Shown: one piece after another, positions 1 through 4,412 of the stretch
Layout: each line of letters begins with the position of its first letter
How positions within the stretch are numbered: the stretch's first letter is position 1
Assembly (NCBI GenBank): GCA_946183715.1
Contig: CAMHDB010000145.1
Coordinates: 1 to 5,188 of the forward strand
Reading direction: 5' to 3'
Source of the DNA: an uncultured Oscillibacter sp.
GTDB lineage: Bacteria > Bacillota > Clostridia > Oscillospirales > Oscillospiraceae
Length of the DNA: 5,188 nucleotides
The notes under the pieces: generated by a model
The model's input: the letters and a program-made list of their open reading frames with translations, nothing else
Told to the model about the DNA's origin: nothing
Databases searched by the model: none
Translations under genes and position numbers: made by a program

Positions 1-1329
1 CCCAGTAACCTCCTCGGGCGCGATATCTTTCAGGAAATCGACATCACCGGGGCCGCCGCGCCGTTTACGAAGCACAGCTACTTAGTCAGGGACGCCAACG
101 ACATCCCGCGCATTGTCAAGGAATCGTTTCACATCGCCTCGACGGGCCGCCCCGGGCCCGTGCTGATTGACATCCCGATTGACGTACAGGAACAGGAGTT
201 GAAAGCATTCGAGTACCCGGAAGAGGTGCATATTCGCGGCTACCGCCCGTCCGTGAAGGGGAACGACTTGCAGATAAAGCGCGTCGTGAAGGCGATTGCG
301 GAGGCGAAACAGCCGTTGATTTGCGCGGGCGGGGGCGTGTGGCTCGCCGACGCCCGGGAGGAATTGCGAACCCTCATAGAGCGCTACGACATCCCGATGG
401 TGAAAACTATGATGGGAATATCACTCATGCCGTCCGACCACCCGTTGAATATGGGCATGATTGGGGCGCACGGCAACCGTTGCGCGAACAAGGCGCTGGT
501 CAAGTCGGACTTGCTCATCATGGTGGGCTGTCGGGCCGCGGACAGGACGATACTTTCCCCCGACGAAATCCAGCGGCGCATGTCGATTGTACACATTGAC
601 GTTGACCCCGCCGAAATCGGGAAGAATATGCAGGCGGCTGTCCCCCTCGTGGGCAATATCAAGGTGATTCTCAACCAGTTACTTGCGCAGGAGCTTTCCG
701 TACCCGACGCCACGGAGTGGAAGTCGATGTTGCGCGAACTCCGGCACGAGGAAGTAACGCGCGTTTTCCCGCGCCGGGACGGCTCCGTATTCCCGGGGAC
801 GGTTCTCCGCGAACTCGGGCGCAAACTCGACGACGACGCGGTTGTGTGCGTGGACGTGGGCCAAAATCAGATTTTCGCGTGCAAGTACCTCCCGCAGAAG
901 AACGGGCGCTTCCTGACGACAGGCGGCTTGGGGACGATGGGCTACTCGTTGCCCGCCGCCGTGGGCGTCAAGACGGCGTTGCCCGACCGTCAGACAATCG
1001 TCGTATGCGGCGACGGCTCTTTCCAGATGGAGATGAACGAACTCGCCGCCGTGCGCTGTGCCGGACACGATATCAAAATCGTACTGTTCCGCAACCGTAC
1101 CCTCGGGCTTGTCCACCAGATACAGACGCAGGAACCGTATCACGGGCCGTTCGGGGTGTCGCTGGACGGCTCCCCGGATTTCGCCGCGATTGCCGCCGCC
1201 TACGGCATTCCGACGCTGACGCTGTCCGACGAGGGGCGGCTGTCCGGCACGCTCGACGAGTTCCTGCAAACGCCGGGGCCGTGCCTGTTGCTGTGCGAAG
1301 TCGACCCGGACGTAAAGACCACCGACTAA
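1..1329 (+). CDS. ilvB: Acetolactate synthase large subunit, 5'-truncated by window edge
   Basis: This ThDP-dependent enzyme condenses two pyruvates to 2-acetolactate (or pyruvate with 2-oxobutyrate), the first common step of valine, leucine and isoleucine synthesis in the cytoplasm. The frame is open from base 1 and gives 442 residues, so roughly 110-130 N-terminal residues, including the catalytic glutamate region, lie outside. Visible parts are the end of the N-terminal domain (TGRPGPVLIDIP, about residues 47-58), the central domain (GGGVW near 112-116, then GMIGAHGN and the ADR segment), and the C-terminal ThDP domain with DVGQNQ, GGLGTMGYSLPAAVG and the Mg/ThDP motif starting GDGSFQM at residue 337. 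Two oddities: the usual NN that closes the ThDP motif reads RN (R364, N365), and the protein ends just after CEVDPD, without the tail of about 15-20 residues found in many homologues. ilvN follows 13 bases downstream. The family call is very secure. Confidence 0.96.
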   Translation, partial: PSNLLGRDIFQEIDITGAAAPFTKHSYLVRDANDIPRIVKESFHIASTGRPGPVLIDIPIDVQEQELKAFEYPEEVHIRGYRPSVKGNDLQIKRVVKAIAEAKQPLICAGGGVWLADAREELRTLIERYDIPMVKTMMGISLMPSDHPLNMGMIGAHGNRCANKALVKSDLLIMVGCRAADRTILSPDEIQRRMSIVHIDVDPAEIGKNMQAAVPLVGNIKVILNQLLAQELSVPDATEWKSMLRELRHEEVTRVFPRRDGSVFPGTVLRELGRKLDDDAVVCVDVGQNQIFACKYLPQKNGRFLTTGGLGTMGYSLPAAVGVKTALPDRQTIVVCGDGSFQMEMNELAAVRCAGHDIKIVLFRNRTLGLVHQIQTQEPYHGPFGVSLDGSPDFAAIAAAYGIPTLTLSDEGRLSGTLDEFLQTPGPCLLLCEVDPDVKTTD

Positions 1330-1342
1330 GGGGGCGGATAGG
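1330..1342 (+). promoter_or_regulatory. Ribosome binding site of ilvN
   Basis: A purine-rich stretch, GGGGGCGGATAGG, fills the whole gap between the ilvB stop codon (TAA, 1327-1329) and the ilvN ATG. GGGGGCGG lies 5 bases before the ATG and a second AGG is directly adjacent. It supports ATG 1343 as the start and close translational linkage of the two synthase subunits. The match to the anti-Shine-Dalgarno sequence is moderate. Confidence 0.55.
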
Positions 1343-1828
1343 ATGAAACAGACGATTTCCGTATTAGTCGAAAACCGCGCGGGCGTGCTCAACCGTATTA
1401 CCGGACTGTTCTCCCGGCGCGCGTTCAATATCGAATCCCTCGCCGTCGGCGTCACCGACGACCCGACGGTCTCCCGCATTACGATTATTGTCGACAGCGG
1501 CAACAGCGTCGTGGAACAGGTCGAAAAGCAGTTGAATAAGTTGATAGAGGTTATCAAAGTCCGCACGCTCAACGAACACAGTCTCATCGGGCGCGAACTG
1601 ATTCTGATAAAAGTCAACGCCAACAACAAGACGCGTCAGGATATCATGACGATTTGCAACATTTGCGGCGCGAAAGTAGACGACATTACCCCGACTTCCA
1701 TGACGCTCGAACTTTCCGCGACAAAGGAGAAAGTCGATACCTTTGAATCGCTCATGCGTCCGTTTTCGATTCTCGAAGTTGTGCGGACGGGCGTCATTGC
1801 GATTCAGAAAGGGAGCGGCAAAATCTGA
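1343..1828 (+). CDS. ilvN: Acetolactate synthase small (regulatory) subunit
   Basis: This is the regulatory subunit that binds IlvB, raises its activity and confers feedback inhibition by valine. The 161 residues match the usual length of bacterial IlvN/IlvH. An N-terminal ACT domain (about residues 4-75) opens with TISVLVENRAGVLNRITGLF and continues with FNIESLAVG. Residues N11, G14 and N29 coincide with positions known in E. coli IlvH to line the valine site, so valine sensitivity is likely (inference). The C-terminal domain (about 82-161) contains LILIKVNA, a QDIMTICNICGAKVDD segment and the typical ending IEVVRTG-like stretch LEVVRTGVIAIQKG. It is encoded directly after ilvB, and its stop codon overlaps the proposed start of ruvC, so it sits inside a tight operon. 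Identification and start are both secure. Confidence 0.97.
   Translation: MKQTISVLVENRAGVLNRITGLFSRRAFNIESLAVGVTDDPTVSRITIIVDSGNSVVEQVEKQLNKLIEVIKVRTLNEHSLIGRELILIKVNANNKTRQDIMTICNICGAKVDDITPTSMTLELSATKEKVDTFESLMRPFSILEVVRTGVIAIQKGSGKI
1808..1815 (+). promoter_or_regulatory. Ribosome binding site that decides the ruvC start
   Basis: AAAGGGAG within the last ilvN codons is a good Shine-Dalgarno match. It lies 9 bases before CTG 1825 but 18 bases before TTG 1834. The spacing therefore favours the CTG as the initiation codon of ruvC. Confidence 0.55.
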
Positions 1829-2334
1829 AAATATTGGGAATCGACCCCGGATACGCAATCGTGGGCTTTGGGCTGATAGAGGCCGCGCGCGGACAGGCGC
1901 GTATGCGTACCTACGGGGCGATTACGACCCCGGCGGGGGTGGCGTTGTCGAAGCGCCTGTTGCAAATCGACCGCGACATGCAGCAGCTTCTAGACACGCT
2001 CAAACCGGATGTCGTGGCCATAGAGGAACTGTTCTTCAACACGAACCACACGACGGGAATCGCCGTGGCGCACGGGCGCGGCGTGATACTCTGCGCGGCG
2101 GAGCGCTACGGCGTCCCGCTGTTCGAGTACACGCCCTCGCAGGTCAAGATTGCCGTCACGGGCTACGGCAAGGCCGACAAGCGGCAGGTCATGGACATGA
2201 CGCGGCGCATTCTCAAATTGTCCGCGCTCCCGAAGCCCGACGACGCCGCCGACGCGTTAAGTATTGCGCTGTGCCACGCGCGGAGCGCCACGTCGCGACT
2301 GCCCCGCCCCGACAGGCCCGGGAAAACCATTTGA
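1825..2334 (+). CDS. ruvC: Crossover junction endodeoxyribonuclease RuvC (probable CTG start)
   Basis: RuvC is the dimeric, Mg-dependent resolvase that nicks Holliday junctions symmetrically after RuvAB branch migration. From CTG 1825 the protein is 169 residues and begins (M)KILGIDPGYAIVGFG, the classical RNase H-like first strand with the catalytic Asp at position 7, as in E. coli. The other acidic residues are present: E67 in AIEELFF, and D140 and D143 in PDDAADALS. The only standard start codon in the open part of this frame (which begins after a TGA at 1744-1746) is TTG 1834; using it would lose three residues of the first beta strand and leave poor Shine-Dalgarno spacing. The CTG overlaps the ilvN stop as CTGA, implying coupled translation. 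The last residues, about PDRPGKTI, and the stop codon come from the first unit of the downstream repeat array. Function is secure; the start is probable, with TTG 1834 (166 residues) as the alternative. Confidence 0.93.
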   Translation: MKILGIDPGYAIVGFGLIEAARGQARMRTYGAITTPAGVALSKRLLQIDRDMQQLLDTLKPDVVAIEELFFNTNHTTGIAVAHGRGVILCAAERYGVPLFEYTPSQVKIAVTGYGKADKRQVMDMTRRILKLSALPKPDDAADALSIALCHARSATSRLPRPDRPGKTI

Positions 2335-2533
2335 CCGACAGTCCCGGGAAAACGTCCTATCCGACAGTCCCGGGAACTATCCTAGCCGACAGCACGGGAA
2401 AACGATTTGACCGACAGGCCCGGGAACTATCCTAGCCGACAGCACGGGAAAACGATTTGACCGACAGGCTCGGAAAACTTTCCTCGTTGACAGTCCCGGG
2501 AAACGTTCCTGACCGACACCGGAAAACCATCGA
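2309..2533 (+). repeat. Tandem array of nine degenerate 25-26 bp repeats between ruvC and ruvA
   Basis: Nine head-to-tail units share the core CCGACAGKCCCGGGAA followed by a variable tail. Units start at 2309, 2335, 2361, 2386, 2411, 2436, 2461, 2487 and 2513. Lengths are 26, 26, 25, 25, 25, 25, 26 and 26, and the last is a 21-base degenerate copy. Tails fall into two kinds: AAAACSATTTGA-like (units 1, 4, 6, and in decayed form 9) and a TCCT-containing kind (units 2, 3, 5, 7, 8). Units 3+4 and 5+6 form a 50-base duplication. Most units carry the palindrome CCCGGG. Lengths that are not multiples of three, plus stops in several frames, argue against a coding repeat. Unit 1 overlaps the ruvC 3' end and unit 9 ends 13 bases before the ruvA ATG. 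Its role is unknown: it could be a neutral expansion, a protein-binding array, or an RNA element between ruvC and ruvAB. Confidence 0.93.
2361..2460 (+). repeat. Near-perfect 50 bp direct duplication inside the array
   Basis: Bases 2361-2410 and 2411-2460 are identical except for one position (T at 2368, G at 2418). Each half is a dimer of two different repeat units, one with the CTATCCTAG tail and one with the ACGATTTGA tail. The identity is much higher than between the other units, so this looks like a recent two-unit duplication. Confidence 0.95.
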
Positions 2534-2535
2534 AT

Positions 2536-2541
2536 GGGGGA
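2536..2541 (+). promoter_or_regulatory. Ribosome binding site of ruvA
   Basis: GGGGGA ends 5 bases before ATG 2547 and lies immediately after the final, degenerate repeat unit. It supports ATG 2547 over the in-frame TTG at 2457 inside the array. Confidence 0.5.
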
Positions 2542-2546
2542 CACGC

Positions 2547-3140
2547 ATGTTTTACTACCTTGACGGCACAATTACGGAACTCCTCCCCGGTATGGCGGTC
2601 GTGGACTGCGGGGGCGTGGGCTACGGGTGCCGTACCACGTCGCACACGCTCTCGGCCCTCAAACGCGGACAGCGTTCCAAACTCTACACTTTTCTGCACG
2701 TCGGCGACGCGATTTTCGACCTCTACGGGTTCGCCACGCAAAGCGAGTTGAACGCGTTCCGAATGCTGATAGGCGTCTCGGGGGTGGGGCCGAAGGCGGC
2801 GCTGGGGCTGTTGTCGACGCTGACGCCCGACGCGCTGACGCTTGCGATTATCACGGAGGACGAGCGCGCGCTGACTTCCGCGCCGGGAATCGGCAAAAAG
2901 ATTGCGCGGCGTATGATACTCGAACTCAAGGACAGGCTTTCGGGAGAAGCGCCGGGGGGCGCGGGGGCGTCGGGCGACGTACTGCCGCCGGTTGTCGACA
3001 AGTCCACGGAGGCCGCGCAGGCCCTGACCGCCCTCGGGTACTCCGCTCAGGAAATCCGCGCGGCGATGAAGGGCCTTGACGTGACTTCCCTTCCCTTGGA
3101 GGAAATCATACGCCAGAGCCTGAAAAAAATGGCGAAATGA
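2547..3140 (+). CDS. ruvA: Holliday junction branch migration complex subunit RuvA
   Basis: RuvA tetramers bind the four-way junction and load RuvB hexamers that drive branch migration. The 197 residues have the standard three domains. An N-terminal OB fold (about 1-63) starts MFYYLDGTITELLPGMAVVD, with CGGVGYGC and DLYGF. A tandem helix-hairpin-helix domain carries GVSGVGPKAALGLL (76-89) and SAPGIGKKIARRMILELK (111-128). A Gly/Ala-rich linker (about 132-145) leads to the C-terminal RuvB-binding domain (about 153-197; AAQALTALGYSAQEI). The acidic pin, usually RED at this point, reads HVGDA, so only one acidic residue (D54) is kept. ATG 2547 is chosen because it matches the family start exactly and has GGGGG 6 bases upstream. 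The frame is open further upstream to 2436 through repeat units, but that extension has no RuvA-like content. ruvB follows after 9 bases. Confidence 0.96.
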   Translation: MFYYLDGTITELLPGMAVVDCGGVGYGCRTTSHTLSALKRGQRSKLYTFLHVGDAIFDLYGFATQSELNAFRMLIGVSGVGPKAALGLLSTLTPDALTLAIITEDERALTSAPGIGKKIARRMILELKDRLSGEAPGGAGASGDVLPPVVDKSTEAAQALTALGYSAQEIRAAMKGLDVTSLPLEEIIRQSLKKMAK

Positions 3141-3149
3141 CGTGAAAAC

Positions 3150-4199
3150 ATGAGTATTGATTTCGGAAACGACATTTACGAAGAGCCTCTCGTCGCGCAG
3201 ACGTTCCTACAGGAGGACGCGCAGGAGGGCACGCTACGCCCGAAGACACTCCGGGAGTACATCGGGCAGGAGAAGGCGAAGGAACAGCTACAGATTTTCA
3301 TCGAGGCGGCGAAGAAGCGCGGGGAATCGCTGGACCATGTCCTGTTACACGGCCCGCCCGGACTGGGCAAGACGACCCTTGCGGGGATTATCGCGCAGGA
3401 AATGGGCGTCAATATCCGGATAACGTCCGGCCCGGCCATCGAAAAGCCCGGCGACCTCGCCGCGCTTCTGACGAATCTCAACGAGGGCGACATCCTCTTT
3501 GTCGACGAAATCCACCGCCTTGACCGGAGCGTAGAGGAGATTCTATACCCGGCCATGGAGGACTACGCGCTGGACATCATCGTAGGGCGGGGGCCAAGCG
3601 CCAACTCTATCCGGCTGGATTTGCCGCACTTTACGCTCATCGGGGCCACGACCCGCGCCGGACAGCTTTCCGCGCCACTCCGTGACCGTTTCGGCGTGAC
3701 GTTGCGGCTGGAACTCTACAGCGCGGAGGAACTGTCGCGAATCGTCACGCGGAGCGCGAAAATCTTACAGGTCGAGACAGTCCCGGAAGGCGCGTTCGAG
3801 ATTGCGCGCCGGAGCCGCGGAACGCCGCGTATCGCCAACAGGATGTTGCGGCGCGTCCGGGACTACGCGCAAGTCCGCGCAGACGGCGTGATTACGCGCG
3901 AAGTCGCCGACATGGCCCTCTGCGCGCTGGAAATCGACTATTTGGGCCTCGACCCGGTAGACCGCCGCATGCTGGGGGCGATTATCGACCACTATCGCGG
4001 CGGGCCTGTCGGGCTGGAAACCCTCGCCGCCACGATTGCGGAGGAGGCTGTCACATTGGAGGACGTGTACGAGCCGTATTTAATGCAGTTGGGCTTTCTG
4101 ACGCGTACCCCGCGCGGGCGTTGCGTGACCGAGGCGGCCTACAGGCACCTCAACAGGCCCATCCCGGGCGGCCCGACCGCCCCGCCCGCCGCGCAATAG
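3150..4199 (+). CDS. ruvB: Holliday junction branch migration DNA helicase RuvB
   Basis: RuvB is the AAA+ hexameric motor that pumps DNA through the RuvA-bound Holliday junction. The 349 residues fit the family (about 330-350). Visible motifs are Walker A GPPGLGKTT (68-76), Walker B LFVDEIHRL (116-124), sensor 1 GATTRAG (165-171), the arginine-finger segment PLRDRFG (176-182) and sensor 2 GTPRIANR (224-231). The C-terminal winged helix runs from about 265 to 334 (GLDPVDRRML, GGPVGLETLA, YEPYLMQLGFLTRTPRGR), followed by a short Pro/Gly/Ala-rich tail (PGGPTAPPAAQ). ATG 3150 gives the usual MSIDF-type start before the conserved LRPKTLREYIGQ. Its upstream Shine-Dalgarno is weak (GTGA at 3143-3146), so translation probably depends on coupling with ruvA, whose stop lies 9 bases upstream. 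No key residue is missing. Confidence 0.98.
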   Translation: MSIDFGNDIYEEPLVAQTFLQEDAQEGTLRPKTLREYIGQEKAKEQLQIFIEAAKKRGESLDHVLLHGPPGLGKTTLAGIIAQEMGVNIRITSGPAIEKPGDLAALLTNLNEGDILFVDEIHRLDRSVEEILYPAMEDYALDIIVGRGPSANSIRLDLPHFTLIGATTRAGQLSAPLRDRFGVTLRLELYSAEELSRIVTRSAKILQVETVPEGAFEIARRSRGTPRIANRMLRRVRDYAQVRADGVITREVADMALCALEIDYLGLDPVDRRMLGAIIDHYRGGPVGLETLAATIAEEAVTLEDVYEPYLMQLGFLTRTPRGRCVTEAAYRHLNRPIPGGPTAPPAAQ

Positions 4200-4246
4200 G
4201 GGCGTCTCTCCCGCTGACGCGGCGCGGTGACGCCCCGGAAACGGGG
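4199..4246 (+). other. Overlapping, mutually exclusive hairpins just after ruvB; possible transcript end structure
   Basis: GGGGCGTC (4199-4206, beginning with the last base of the ruvB stop) pairs perfectly with GACGCCCC (4229-4236) around a 22-base loop that can itself form CCGC-TGAC-GCGG. The same CCCC can instead form CCCCG-GAAA-CGGGG (4233-4246), a 5 bp stem with a GNRA-type GAAA loop. No T run follows either hairpin, so this is not a canonical intrinsic terminator. It could protect the 3' end of the ruv mRNA or mark a Rho-dependent or processed end. The role is inferred only. Confidence 0.4.
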
Positions 4247-4336
4247 AAAGGCCGCAATGCCTCCCGGCGTCGGCGTAAAAGTAAAAAAATGAACTAAAAT
4301 AAGTAAATATTTGGCCTGAACGCCTAAAAACTGCCG

Positions 4337-4354
4337 AATTTTTCAAGAAAAATT
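4337..4354 (+). promoter_or_regulatory. A/T inverted repeat upstream of the sigH promoter
   Basis: AATTTTTC and GAAAAATT are perfect inverted copies separated by two bases (AA). The dyad ends 22 bases before the -35 box, where an activator site or an A-tract UP element would be expected. TGCCGAA at 4332-4338, one base off the Spo0A box TGTCGAA, overlaps its left edge. Binding of any protein is speculative; the symmetry is directly visible. Confidence 0.4.
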
Positions 4355-4376
4355 TGTACCTGACAGGAGAAACCGC

Positions 4377-4406
4377 TTGACATTTTCCACAGAGGACGGT
4401 TATAAT
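4377..4406 (+). promoter_or_regulatory. Consensus housekeeping-type promoter of sigH
   Basis: The -35 box TTGACA (4377-4382) and the -10 box TATAAT (4401-4406) both match the sigma-70/sigma-A consensus at 6 of 6 positions, with an 18-base spacer. A start 7 bases after the -10 box falls on A4413, the first base of the sigH ATG. The upstream A/T tracts could act as an UP element. It is the clearest promoter in the window and sets the sigma gene apart from the ruv operon. Confidence 0.88.
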
Positions 4407-4412
4407 AGGCCC

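Larger units (their letters stand above)
4200..4412. other. Non-coding region between ruvB and sigH
   Basis: The left part (to about 4275) is GC-rich and holds the hairpins after ruvB. From about 4276 to 4358 the composition switches abruptly to A/T-rich with several A and T tracts, then the sigH promoter follows. No convincing protein-coding frame, tRNA or known RNA family is recognisable on either strand by eye. Confidence 0.6.

Noticed and set aside
679..1629. Long open frame on the minus strand across ilvB and ilvN (316 residues)
   Set aside because: It is opposite two clearly conserved genes, its translation shows no recognisable domain, and GC-rich wobble positions commonly create such antisense frames.
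2487..2515. TTGACA in repeat unit 8 as a promoter for ruvA
   Set aside because: It is a one-off variant of the repeat core and no -10-like hexamer occurs 16-18 bases downstream (CTGACC, TGACCG, GACCGA).
2309..2533. CRISPR array between ruvC and ruvA
   Set aside because: The period is only 25-26 bases, the variable part of each unit is about 8-10 bases and recurs among units, and there are no unique spacers or cas genes.
2427..2741. Minus-strand frames through the repeat array and ruvA start
   Set aside because: They arise from the repeats and from the antisense of ruvA; there is no ribosome site or recognisable protein.
3123..3129. Run of seven A near the end of ruvA as a programmed frameshift site
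   Set aside because: It encodes the expected KK of a normal RuvA C-terminus five codons before the stop, and no alternative product of interest results.
4377..4412. Upstream TTG (4377) as the sigH start codon
   Set aside because: The TTG is part of the -35 box, the extra residues have no SigH homology, and the 217-residue form from ATG 4413 already fits the family length.
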